Assembly (NCBI GenBank): GCA_001510135.1
Contig: LFER01000002.1
Location: forward strand, 52,988 to 116,987
Direction: 5' to 3'
Length of the DNA: 64,000 nucleotides
Origin: Alphaproteobacteria bacterium casp-alpha6
Lineage (GTDB): Bacteria > Pseudomonadota > Alphaproteobacteria > Rhodobacterales > Rhodobacteraceae
Of the stretch, positions 19,223-27,760 are shown piece after piece. Made by a program: the position numbers and the translations under genes. The stretch's first letter is position 1. Each line of letters starts with the position of its first letter. The notes under the pieces were generated by a model. That model saw only the letters and a program-made list of their open reading frames with translations, was not told the origin of the DNA and made no database searches.

Positions 19223-20410
19223 TCAGAGCTCCAGCACCGTTTTGGTAAGAATATTGCGCTGAATTTCATTGGATCCGCCAAAGATGGAGGTTTTGCGGTT
19301 ATTGAAATAGCGCGCTGCGTTAAAGGCTGTGTCGGGGGGGCCAAAAAGAAGGTTCCCTTCGCTCACATGCCCCGGGAAAGGGGCTGCTAATGGGCCAAGC
19401 GCGCGGCGGGCGAGGTCTTGCAATTCCTGATTTATGACCGACCCTTTGATTTTAAGAATAGAGGTTTCCGGTCCCGGTGCGCCCTGTTCCTGAGCGCGAA
19501 ACAGCATCCGTAAATTGGTGATTTTCATTGCCTCAAGATCAATTTCCACCTTTGCCAGACGTGCGGCAAAAAGTGGTTCGTCGATCAACCGCTTTGCACC
19601 GCGTTTGATCGTCGCGGCGATGGCTTTGACCTCTTCCAGCGCTTGCATTGAAAATCCGACACCCGCGATGCCGGTGCGTTCGTGGCTCAGCAGATATTTA
19701 GCGATGGTCCAGCCTTTGTTTTCCTCACCCACAAGGTTTTTTGACGGCACGCGCACATCTGTGAAAAACACTTCATTTACCTCATGTCCCCCTTCGATCA
19801 ACCGAATGGGGCGCATTTCGATGCCGGGTGTGTCCAGGTCGACCAAAAGGAAACTAATGCCTTCTTGGGGTTTGCCTTCTGTACTGGTGCGCACAAGACA
19901 GAAGATTTTATTTGCGTGCTGACCAAGGGTTGTCCAAGTTTTCTGTCCGTTTATGACATAGTCATCGCCCTCCCGCACTGCGCGGGTTTTGAGCGAGGCA
20001 AGGTCAGATCCTGCACCGGGTTCAGAATATCCCTGACACCACCAATCTTCTCCCGATAAGATGCGGGGCAGAACGGTGTCTTGTTGTTCCTTTGTTCCAA
20101 ACTTCTGCAACACGGGGCCAAGCATGTTGACACCAAAGGGAACGATACGGGGCGCATTCGCGCGACAACATTCTTCCTCAAAAATATGTTTCTGAACGGG
20201 GCTCCAACCCGGACCGCCGAAGTCTTTGGGCCAGACGGTGGCAAGCCAGCCTTTTTTGTTCAAAATGGCGTGCCACTCATCCATCATCTCTTTGGTTAAA
20301 CCGTCGTGGGCCCGCACAGCCGCTGCAATGTTCTTGGGCAGATAATCCGCCAGGAATTGGCGTACCTCACTTTGAAACGCCCGTTCTTCTTCCGTGTAGT
20401 TAAGGTCCAT
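19223..20410 (-). CDS. Acyl-CoA dehydrogenase, PimC-like large partner
   Basis: A 395-residue acyl-CoA dehydrogenase with intact signatures: QGYSEPGAGSDLASLKT for FAD and substrate, TWTTLGQHAN, and the C-terminal IFGGSNEIQRNIL. N-terminal helices begin MDLNYTEEERAFQSEVRQF. It is most like the large subunit of pimeloyl-CoA dehydrogenase (PimC group) rather than the short-chain dehydrogenases. It lies 8 bases after the bifunctional hydratase/dehydrogenase gene and 3 bases before its small partner, so one minus-strand operon. Electrons would go to ETF, which is not encoded here. Confidence 0.85.
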   Translation of the reverse strand: MDLNYTEEERAFQSEVRQFLADYLPKNIAAAVRAHDGLTKEMMDEWHAILNKKGWLATVWPKDFGGPGWSPVQKHIFEEECCRANAPRIVPFGVNMLGPVLQKFGTKEQQDTVLPRILSGEDWWCQGYSEPGAGSDLASLKTRAVREGDDYVINGQKTWTTLGQHANKIFCLVRTSTEGKPQEGISFLLVDLDTPGIEMRPIRLIEGGHEVNEVFFTDVRVPSKNLVGEENKGWTIAKYLLSHERTGIAGVGFSMQALEEVKAIAATIKRGAKRLIDEPLFAARLAKVEIDLEAMKITNLRMLFRAQEQGAPGPETSILKIKGSVINQELQDLARRALGPLAAPFPGHVSEGNLLFGPPDTAFNAARYFNNRKTSIFGGSNEIQRNILTKTVLEL

Positions 20411-20418
20411 CGGTCATC

Positions 20419-22500
20419 CTATTTGTTCATATCTGCAAATGTTGTTCCCTCTTGTGCCATTTGTCGCAAGAGTGCGGGAACTTTCCAATAGTAACTGTCT
20501 TCCTTGGCATATGTTTCGATCCGCTCAATCAGCGCTTTGGCGCCAATTGTGTCCGCATAATGCATGGGACCGCCTCGATGGCGGGGAAAACCATAACCGA
20601 ATAGCAGCACCATATCGATATCAAGCGGTCTCGCAGCGATGTTATCTTCCAACACGCATACGGCTTCGCTGATCATTGCTGTCATATAACGGTCCACGAT
20701 ATCGGTGGCCGCAACAGGTTTTGGGGTGATGCCTGCCTTTTGCCGTTCCTCTGTGATGATCGTTTCAACTTCAGGATTGGGGACCAGAGTTGCACTGTCA
20801 TAAAGATAGTACCCTTTTCCCGTTTTGCGTCCGAACCAGCCTTTTTCACAAATCCGGTCCGCAACCTCCCCGGAATAACGTTCTTCTTCTGGGCGTGTAG
20901 GCGCTTTGCGTTGTCGTGTCATCCAGTCGATATCAAGTCCCGCAAGATCACCCACCTTATGGGGGCCCATGGCGAACCCAAACCCTTCGAGCGCCCGATC
21001 CACTTCTTGAGGGGTCGCTCCGTCCAGAACAAGGTAGGCGGCAGTTTTGCGATAATGGGCAAGGATCCTGTTCCCTATGAAGCCATCACAGACTCCGGAT
21101 TTTACCCCAACTTTTCTCAGACGCTTGGCGAGCGCAAACCCAGTGGCTGTCACGCTGTCATCGGTCTTGGCCCCCACAACGATTTCCAACAACCGCATAA
21201 CATGGGCAGGCGAAAAGAAATGCAGTCCTATGACATCTTGAGGACGTGATGTGGCGGCAGCGATTTCATCAAGATCAAGGTAGGATGTGTTGCTGGCAAG
21301 AATGGCGCCCGTTTTACAAATTTTGTCCAACTGTCCAAAAATGTCCTTTTTGACATCCATATTTTCAAAGACGGCTTCAATCACCAGATCAACCTGATCA
21401 AGCGCGCCCAGTTTTAATGCGCCGCTAAGCGCATTTTTAGTGGCGTCGAATTTATCTTGGGCCAATTTGCCCCTCTTTAACGCACCATCAAGGTTTTTTT
21501 GGATCGTTGATATCCCCCTGTCGAGCGCCTCTTGCGTCGTTTCCACAAGCACCACTTGAAGCCCTGCCAAAAGGCAGGCGGTCGCGATCCCAGAGCCCAT
21601 GGTGCCTCCGCCTATGACGCCTACTTGGGCAAAGTCGCGCGGCGAGAGTTTGGCCTCAGGCACATTGCTTACTGCGCGTTCCCCGAAAAACGCATGAATA
21701 AGACCCGCCCTTTGCGGCGTGTTCATGCAATCAAAAAATGCCTGACGTTCGACTTTTAATCCCTCTTTCATTGGAAGAGAGGACGCACGCACCGCTTCCA
21801 CACATTTGTGGGGTGAGACAAGATGCGCATGGGTGGTCATGAGCTTTGCTTCCATCTCGTCAAGATGGGCATGATTGGGTTTGACCTGAATTTCGTCTGT
21901 CCGCCGTGGGCTAAGGGCGCCGGATAGGACATCCTTTGCCGCAGTAATTGCTGCTTCTCTTGGTGGTGCGTCTGAAAGACGGTCAATGAGGCCAAGCTCC
22001 AAAGCTTCAGCTGCACCGACATGACGACCGGATAAAATCATTTCCAGTGCGGCAGGAATGCCGATCAATCGCGGTGTACGCTGTGTACCGCCTGCACCGG
22101 GAAGCAAGCCCAGGTGAATTTCAGGGAGGCCCACTTTAAGTCCCTGCAATCCAACACGCAAATGTGCCCCAAGCGCAATTTCCAATCCCCCGCCAAGGGC
22201 TGTACCATGCAGCACTGCGATGACGGGTTTCGCGCTGCCTTCGATCTCATTGATAAGATCTGGTAGCATCGGATCAAGGGGGGGCTTCCCAAACTCTTTA
22301 ATGTCCGCACCGGCGACAAAGGTTCGTCCTGCGGCATAGATGGCCATCACATCAATCGCTGTATCTGCGTTTGCCTGTGCCACTGCCTGTTGGAGACCGG
22401 CACGCAGTGCCTGTGAGGCGGCATTCACGGGTGGATTATTCAGACAGATAAGCGCAATATTGTCCAAAGTTTCAATCGAAACGACGTCGTTAATGTGCAT
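20419..22500 (-). CDS. Bifunctional enoyl-CoA hydratase / 3-hydroxyacyl-CoA dehydrogenase
   Basis: A 693-residue multifunctional beta-oxidation protein. Residues about 1-190 are a crotonase domain with the oxyanion-hole segments AAGRTFVAGADIKEFG and HGTALGGGLEIALGAH and the catalytic LLPGAGGTQR; residues about 295-470 are the NAD-binding domain (VGVIGGGTMGSGIA) and 480-690 are two hydroxyacyl-dehydrogenase C-terminal domains with the catalytic HFFSPAHVMRLLEIV upstream. It hydrates trans-2-enoyl-CoA and oxidises the 3-hydroxy product. It lacks an isomerase/thiolase part. With the two dehydrogenases it forms a beta-oxidation cassette similar to pimF-pimC-pimD; a thiolase is not in this cluster. 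Confidence 0.9.
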   Translation of the reverse strand: MHINDVVSIETLDNIALICLNNPPVNAASQALRAGLQQAVAQANADTAIDVMAIYAAGRTFVAGADIKEFGKPPLDPMLPDLINEIEGSAKPVIAVLHGTALGGGLEIALGAHLRVGLQGLKVGLPEIHLGLLPGAGGTQRTPRLIGIPAALEMILSGRHVGAAEALELGLIDRLSDAPPREAAITAAKDVLSGALSPRRTDEIQVKPNHAHLDEMEAKLMTTHAHLVSPHKCVEAVRASSLPMKEGLKVERQAFFDCMNTPQRAGLIHAFFGERAVSNVPEAKLSPRDFAQVGVIGGGTMGSGIATACLLAGLQVVLVETTQEALDRGISTIQKNLDGALKRGKLAQDKFDATKNALSGALKLGALDQVDLVIEAVFENMDVKKDIFGQLDKICKTGAILASNTSYLDLDEIAAATSRPQDVIGLHFFSPAHVMRLLEIVVGAKTDDSVTATGFALAKRLRKVGVKSGVCDGFIGNRILAHYRKTAAYLVLDGATPQEVDRALEGFGFAMGPHKVGDLAGLDIDWMTRQRKAPTRPEEERYSGEVADRICEKGWFGRKTGKGYYLYDSATLVPNPEVETIITEERQKAGITPKPVAATDIVDRYMTAMISEAVCVLEDNIAARPLDIDMVLLFGYGFPRHRGGPMHYADTIGAKALIERIETYAKEDSYYWKVPALLRQMAQEGTTFADMNK

Positions 22501-22613
22501 TATTTTAATGGTGCTCCCTAATACTTTGGCCCAACCCTAGGGAGAGAGCCGCGTGGCGTCAATGCGGTGTGGGCCGTCTTTTGCAAGAGGGTCGTTACGT
22601 TATTGATGAGGTG

Positions 22614-23150
22614 TCAGGCGATATCTTCGTCCACTGGGGTCACGTCAAACCCGACACGGGTTTTTTCAATCTCATCACTGATACGCCAGTTCAGGCCTTC
22701 GAGAAGTTCTTTGAACACAAATTCAGAAATTTCGCCAACCTCCAAAGTATCTGAGGAGGTGAATGGCAAATCAAATGCCTTACCCAGCACAAAAACTGTG
22801 ATCTGATCGCCTGTACGGTCGCAGTTATAGGTAAATGTTGCGACCTGTTTGCTTTGTACCTCTCCGTCTGTTTCTAGAAGAAGACCGAGACCAAACTGGA
22901 ATTTCCCCTCGGGGAAGCTGAGTACGGCTTCTTCCAGCTGTGCCACGGGCGCAAAGCCGCCTTCGAGCTTGGGGCGTAAAAATTGTAAAATGGGCGGCGT
23001 GTCTGGGGTTTTTGGAGTTGATGGCAAATCCAAAAACGCGATCAAATTGCTCACGAGCTTTGATGCTATGTTAAAATTTTCCTGAACAAAGGCCTGATTT
23101 TCCGTCACTTGGATGGTATAGGCCTTTTTAAGTTCCTCATAAGGTTGCAT
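22614..23150 (-). CDS. Uncharacterised 178-residue protein
   Basis: No family recognised. The start at 23150 is supported by GGGAGG eight bases upstream. The protein has no signal peptide or membrane segment and is acidic at both ends. An N-terminal helical part (residues 1-45) is followed by a proline-rich stretch (LPSTPKTPDTPP) and by alternating hydrophobic strands, for example FQFGLGLLLET, VATFTYNC and ITVFVLGKAFDLPF, so a mixed alpha/beta or beta-sandwich fold is likely. It stands alone on the minus strand between the beta-oxidation operon and a long non-coding stretch. Codon use looks like that of its neighbours. Being well-translated in appearance, I believe the gene is real, but I can give no function. 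Confidence 0.65.
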   Translation of the reverse strand: MQPYEELKKAYTIQVTENQAFVQENFNIASKLVSNLIAFLDLPSTPKTPDTPPILQFLRPKLEGGFAPVAQLEEAVLSFPEGKFQFGLGLLLETDGEVQSKQVATFTYNCDRTGDQITVFVLGKAFDLPFTSSDTLEVGEISEFVFKELLEGLNWRISDEIEKTRVGFDVTPVDEDIA

Positions 23151-23603
23151 GTTTTCCTCCCTTTTAGAAAATGCGCAAAATCCATTGGCGTGAATATATT
23201 TTACTTTCCTGCGAAAATGGAATGTGAAAATTGATCAGATTGCCACCGTGGATAAGCGGATAAATGGTTAGTGGGCTTTTAGGGCAGATGTAATTTGTTG
23301 ACTGTTTGACTGTGGTTCCAGTTCATTAATTAAAGGAGATACGATATGGGCCTATCAAGGTCCTAATTCCCGTTTGTTCGAAACAAATTACAGGCGCGTG
23401 AGAGGAAGATAAGCTCTTCTTTTCCCCCATTATTGGCATGACCCGTTATCATTTAGGACCGCGCGAACGTTTGAATTATTCAGCCTTGCTAGGGCCAAAA
23501 TCCTTCAAAGCCTTGTCTCGCATAGCCGGCTCTCGGATTTCGTATGGAGGGAGCAGATGTTGACGTAAAGGTTAAAGGCCTAAGAAATGCTGAGCTGTGG
23601 AGC
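23151..23603. other. 453-base gap with a ribosome site before a tiny ORF
   Basis: No gene of usual size. At 23333-23337 an AAAGGAG ribosome site is followed at 23346 by ATG and only six codons (M-G-L-S-R-S) before TAA. In the next frame the same stretch is open for about 20 further codons to a TAA near 23412 but has no normal start there. Two TTGACT boxes (23298 and 23306) could be -35 elements. A small hairpin TTTGTT-CGA-AACAAA lies just after the tiny ORF and a purine/pyrimidine stem (GAAGA...TCTTC) with TTTT near 23404-23423. This could be a leader peptide, a small RNA or a decayed gene. Confidence 0.35.
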
Positions 23604-25028
23604 TTAATTTTCTTTCACCACACCATCGTTTTCTGAGGAGACCAAATTGCCGTTTTTCCACTTTCCTGTCTCTTCTTCGCCACTGGCGAAAGTGATGGTA
23701 CCTTCGCCCTGACGTTTGCCATTTACGAAATTGCCCTCGTAAACGTCTCCGTTGGAATAGGTCGCTTTTCCAAACCCGTTAATCTCACCGTTTTCCCATG
23801 TTCCCTCATAACTGAACCCGTCAGCAAGGGTGATTTTGCCGGTCCCGTGGCGCTGGCTGTTCTCATATTCACCTTCATAGACCATGCCATCTGCAAAGGT
23901 CGCTTTGCCCTTACCGTGGCGCATACCGTCAACCCAGTCACCTTCATAAGTGTAACCGTCACTATAGGTCATCACACCAAAACCATGGTTACGCGCGTTT
24001 TTGAAACCGCCTTTATAAGTGATGCCGTTTGGATAGGTTGCTACGCCCTCTCCCTCGATCAGGCCGTTGACCCAATCGCCATCATAACTGGATCCGTCCG
24101 GATATGTTATTTTTCCCTTGCCGCTCTGAATTCCGGCAGTGAAATTGCCAATATAGGTTGAACCGTCAGGATATACGACTTCACCAGCGCCCTCCATTTG
24201 TCCGCCGGACCAGTTGCCGATGTAGCTATATCCATCCTGTCCAGAAAAGGTGCCCTGACCCTGACGCTGATCTTTTTCGAAGTTTCCATCATAGACGTCG
24301 CCGTTGGCATAGACGACACGCCCCTCTCCTTGCCGGCTCCCATTAACCAGCATTCCCTCATAGGTATCCCCATTAGGCTGGATAAGCTTGCCCATGCCGT
24401 TAATTTGGCCGTCGCTCCATGATCCTTCAAAGACAATGCCGTCTGGCATCAACAATTTTCCCGTGCCTTGACGCTTTCCATCGACAATATCGCCTTCATA
24501 AATTGCGCCATCCGGGTATGTGACCTTTGCTAATCCTTGTTTTTTTCCCTTTACCCAATCACCGTCGTATATATATCCGTCCGCATTGCTCATGATGCCC
24601 CTGCCATGATGGGCGGCCTCTTCAAACCCGCCTTCATACCGCGCACCATTTGCATAATTTGCAACACCTTGGCCGGAAATTTCTCCGTCTAACCAAGAGC
24701 CCTCATAAGTCCCGCCATCCGCAAAAGTGATTTTGCCGTTACCTTCGGGTTTTCCTTTTTCAAAATTACCTTCATAAACGGATCCGTTGGGAAAAGTCGC
24801 TATCCCCTGGCCTTTGATTTCCCCATCGACCCAGTCACCGACATATTCATATCCATTAGGGAGACGATAGGTGCCTTTGCCATGCTGTAATCCATCGCGA
24901 AACGTTCCCTCGTACATTCCGCCATCGGGATATTGTTTGGTGACGATTGTATCGCTCTGCCCATACACCATGCTTGCGCCCGCGCATTGCAACGCCAGCA
25001 AAGATAAGATCAGAAGTTTCTTCATCAA
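23604..25028 (-). CDS. Secreted MORN-repeat protein (18 full repeats)
   Basis: A 474-residue protein with a signal peptide (residues 1-24, K-K then LLILSLLALQ, cleavage probably after ASMVYG or nearby) followed almost entirely by 23-residue MORN repeats of the form xDGxxYEGxWxxGxxxGxGxxxY. I count 18 complete repeats and a degenerate nineteenth, then a short acidic/polar tail. MORN repeats form an elongated beta-hairpin solenoid; in eukaryotes they bind proteins or lipids, while bacterial ones are mostly uncharacterised, so a periplasmic or surface scaffold is an inference. Repeats 1-9 and 10-18 align with each other as blocks. The gene is flanked by long non-coding stretches and has no operon partner. 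Export implies action outside the cytosol. Confidence 0.9.
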   Translation of the reverse strand: MMKKLLILSLLALQCAGASMVYGQSDTIVTKQYPDGGMYEGTFRDGLQHGKGTYRLPNGYEYVGDWVDGEIKGQGIATFPNGSVYEGNFEKGKPEGNGKITFADGGTYEGSWLDGEISGQGVANYANGARYEGGFEEAAHHGRGIMSNADGYIYDGDWVKGKKQGLAKVTYPDGAIYEGDIVDGKRQGTGKLLMPDGIVFEGSWSDGQINGMGKLIQPNGDTYEGMLVNGSRQGEGRVVYANGDVYDGNFEKDQRQGQGTFSGQDGYSYIGNWSGGQMEGAGEVVYPDGSTYIGNFTAGIQSGKGKITYPDGSSYDGDWVNGLIEGEGVATYPNGITYKGGFKNARNHGFGVMTYSDGYTYEGDWVDGMRHGKGKATFADGMVYEGEYENSQRHGTGKITLADGFSYEGTWENGEINGFGKATYSNGDVYEGNFVNGKRQGEGTITFASGEEETGKWKNGNLVSSENDGVVKEN

Positions 25029-25628
25029 TGTTTCCCCGTGTCCCTCATAGACATTCGGAATCTAGTCCAGAGCGTACTATGTTACAAACCAAAAAAAGGT
25101 CAAATAACAAGGCCAATTCAGAGTTTTACTTTAACGAAACGGCAAAAAATTGCGGGTATCGTGCGCGAACGTATAGAAAAGTGATCTTAAAACAGGCTTT
25201 TAAACGAATCAACATGTCTCCGATTGATGGATGAACGTGCCGCAAACACCAAGCCATGCAGACTGCATTCGGAGGTCCATGGTTGCTTTCCGTTCAGAAA
25301 ACGTTTGGTGCTCCTAAATCTTGTGAAAACTGTTGAGGGCGTCCGCTTTATCAAGACCGGAAGGTTTCAGCTTTGACCCACTCCGTTTCATATGGCGCGG
25401 GTCGTCCAGAGATGCTGCCTCAAACGCGACGGAATGTTCAAAAAGGCAATGTTGCGGCGTTACATCAAAAGATCACATATTCCCCGAAGAAGAATCATTG
25501 CAGGCAACAGAGAGCAAAAGCAGACCTTTGCGGCATCTATTCTAATGCGCGCGGGAGCGCATTTACCTGTCACTTTTTGGTGCAAAGTTTCCATGCAATG
25601 ACATTTTTGCGAACCGTCCAACGTAGCT
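25029..25628. other. 600-base gap without a convincing gene
   Basis: Upstream of the MORN gene (which reads leftward) and downstream of hutC. Both strands have only short open frames that lack family motifs and ribosome sites; one minus-strand frame of about 18 codons near 25280 begins ATG after GGAAAGC but is too short to call. The part next to 25100 is A-rich and may hold the MORN promoter. I see no repeats, no tRNA and no insertion-sequence ends. Confidence 0.5.
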
Positions 25629-26330
25629 TTAGAGTCGCGTTGTCATTTGATATCCGGCGTGGAAATAAAGTTTGGCATATGTCAATGGCATGGCTTTAAA
25701 CCATGTGATTCGCTCCAGTGTAAAAAGTGCGGCACCCAAAGGCACATTAAGCATCTCTGACAACATCTGATCCGCATTGACCGTCGAAAATATCACTTCT
25801 GCATCAGAGAAGGGGACCTCACGGATCAGCCATTCGTTCGGGTTGATGTCTTCAAATGCCTGAACGCGGGCCTTTGGAACAGATGCAAGGTTGATCCAGC
25901 GGTCCTCGTATTGAAACGCGCGGCTGCCCGCATAGTGCATACATCGCAGATGAAGAACGTCATCTCCTCCTTTCCTTCCCATCCGCGCACGCATCCAATC
26001 GGGGGGTGTTTCTTCGGTGCGCTCAATCAGGGCGTAACGATAGTCAAAACCTGTTGCTTCGATTTCCTCCCGAATGCGCGGAATGACAAATTTAGCTTGG
26101 CGGGTTGGTGAGGATTTTATCCGTGTTCCGGCCTTGCGTTTGCGTTCAATGACGCCGTCGCTGGCCAATTCGCGTAGGGCGCGGTTCACGGTTGCGCGGG
26201 CGCACCCGAATTCCTCTGACAGGGCAACCTCGCCCGGCATCAAAGATCCCGGCGCCCAGACTGTATCATGAATGCGTTTCAGGATCGCATTTTTGACGTC
26301 AACATAGGACGTTTTTTGGATCGCGCTCAT
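25629..26330 (-). CDS. hutC: Histidine utilisation repressor HutC (GntR family)
   Basis: A 233-residue GntR/HutC-type regulator: winged helix in residues 8-75 (EEFGCARATVNRALRELASDGVIERKRKAGTRI) and a UTRA ligand domain with ERTEETPPDWM, YEDRWINLASVP and the C-terminal YFHAGYQMTTRL. In the known systems urocanate relieves repression. It starts by ATGA overlap with the end of hutF, so hutF-hutC form one minus-strand transcript, and a GTATAGAC core matching the HutC subfamily operator lies at the divergent hutF/hutI promoter, implying autoregulation. Confidence 0.93.
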   Translation of the reverse strand: MSAIQKTSYVDVKNAILKRIHDTVWAPGSLMPGEVALSEEFGCARATVNRALRELASDGVIERKRKAGTRIKSSPTRQAKFVIPRIREEIEATGFDYRYALIERTEETPPDWMRARMGRKGGDDVLHLRCMHYAGSRAFQYEDRWINLASVPKARVQAFEDINPNEWLIREVPFSDAEVIFSTVNADQMLSEMLNVPLGAALFTLERITWFKAMPLTYAKLYFHAGYQMTTRL

Positions 26331-27691
26331 CTCAGGCGATCCTTAAGGTCATGAACACACTGCCGATATCGTGCGGTGATTTGAGGTCCATTGATATGGC
26401 GGCCTTCGCGTACCATATGCCGCCCTGCGCTCCATAGATCGCTGACAACCTGATCTTTGGCGGCAAAGACCAATCCGTCGAGCAGTTGTTCGTCAGAGAG
26501 CGCGAAAAGCGCAGGATCATTGCGATCAATCGCAACCAAATCCGCAAGCTGCCCGACCGCAATGGCGCCGCATGCACGCCCCAAGGCCCGCGCACCCCCT
26601 TTTGCAGCGCTGAGATAAAGTGCCTCTCCGGTGGATCCGGCCCCCTTTGTCATCACATTGCGTTCCCTTTGGCTAAGGCGCTGAGAATATTCAAGGGTCC
26701 GTAATTCTTCGGTCAGCGAAATATTTATGTTTGAATCAGAGCCAACTCCATAATGTCCACCCGCAGCAACAAACGCAGAACCATTGAATATTCCATCGCC
26801 AAGATTGGCCTCGGTAATCGGGCAAAGGCCGACGGTTGCTCCGGTCTGCGCAAGGGCGCGGGTTTCTGAAACTGTCATATGGGTCGCGTGGATCAGGCAC
26901 CAACGCGCGCTGACCTCATAGTGGTTTAACAACCACTCTACGGGGCGCGAACCATAGGCGCTTGTGATATCTTCCACTTCTTTTGTTTGCTCTGAAATAT
27001 GAATATGAAGGGGGGTTTTGGCATCATCGCCTACCAATGCGCCAAGGTCCTCTGGCGAGACGGCGCGTAGGGAATGGGCCGCAACGCCAAGCTGGGCATC
27101 TGAAGGCAAAATGGTGAGGTGATGCGCACAGGCTTCGTTAAGACGGTGATAACGCTCCAGCGTATTGCCAAAACGAAGCTGTCCACCTGACAGCGGTGCT
27201 TGCTCAACGCCTCCGTAGGTATAAAGTACCGGCAAATGTGTGATCCCAATTCCAGTCTCTGCTGCAGCCTCTATGATCTGCACTGATAATTCCGCGATAT
27301 CATCATAGGGGCGACCCCCCGCTCGATGATGCAGATAATGGAATTCGCCGACCGACGCGTAGCCTGCTTTCTGCATTTCCATAAAGGTCATTGCAGCAAT
27401 GGCCTGAATATCCTGCGGACGGAGCTGATCAAGGAACCGATACATCAGCTCCCGCCACGTCCAGAAACTTTCACGGTCTTTGGCGCGATATTCGCTCATG
27501 CCTGCCATGGCGCGCTGAAAGCTGTGGCTATGCAAATTTGGCAGCGCCGGCAGAAGCGTATCGACGCGCAGATCGCCTGCAACCGGTGCTGATTGAGGCT
27601 GGACTGCACGGATGATCCCCGTCTCAACCGTGATCCTCACATCCTTTGCCCATCCGGTGGGCAACCGCGCCGTATCAGCAAATATCTGCAT
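26327..27691 (-). CDS. hutF: Formimidoylglutamate deiminase HutF
   Basis: A 454-residue amidohydrolase with the metal-binding HSHSF motif ([13 protein letters not shown]), a second metal His in [20 protein letters not shown] and SDSN near residue 325. The [13 protein letters not shown] and [14 protein letters not shown] segments set HutF apart from HutI. It deiminates N-formimino-L-glutamate to N-formylglutamate and ammonia, the five-step route, so an N-formylglutamate amidohydrolase (HutG) must be elsewhere. ATG at 27691. Divergent from hutI. Confidence 0.92.
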   Translation of the reverse strand: MQIFADTARLPTGWAKDVRITVETGIIRAVQPQSAPVAGDLRVDTLLPALPNLHSHSFQRAMAGMSEYRAKDRESFWTWRELMYRFLDQLRPQDIQAIAAMTFMEMQKAGYASVGEFHYLHHRAGGRPYDDIAELSVQIIEAAAETGIGITHLPVLYTYGGVEQAPLSGGQLRFGNTLERYHRLNEACAHHLTILPSDAQLGVAAHSLRAVSPEDLGALVGDDAKTPLHIHISEQTKEVEDITSAYGSRPVEWLLNHYEVSARWCLIHATHMTVSETRALAQTGATVGLCPITEANLGDGIFNGSAFVAAGGHYGVGSDSNINISLTEELRTLEYSQRLSQRERNVMTKGAGSTGEALYLSAAKGGARALGRACGAIAVGQLADLVAIDRNDPALFALSDEQLLDGLVFAAKDQVVSDLWSAGRHMVREGRHINGPQITARYRQCVHDLKDRLR

Positions 27692-27704
27692 GTTGATACC
27701 TTAT

Positions 27705-27718
27705 TATGTATAGACATA
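27705..27718. promoter_or_regulatory. Candidate HutC operator
   Basis: TATGTATAGACATA: perfect 5-base arms TATGT/ACATA around ATAG, containing GTATAGAC, which fits the GTnTAnAC core described for HutC-subfamily GntR regulators. It lies 14 bases before the hutF start and about 43 before hutI, in an A/T-rich divergent promoter; a second imperfect half-site (TGTATG on the minus strand, near 27731-27736) follows. Confidence 0.65.
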
Positions 27719-27760
27719 ATATCTATAAATACATACAATTTGAATTGCAACAATGTGAAA

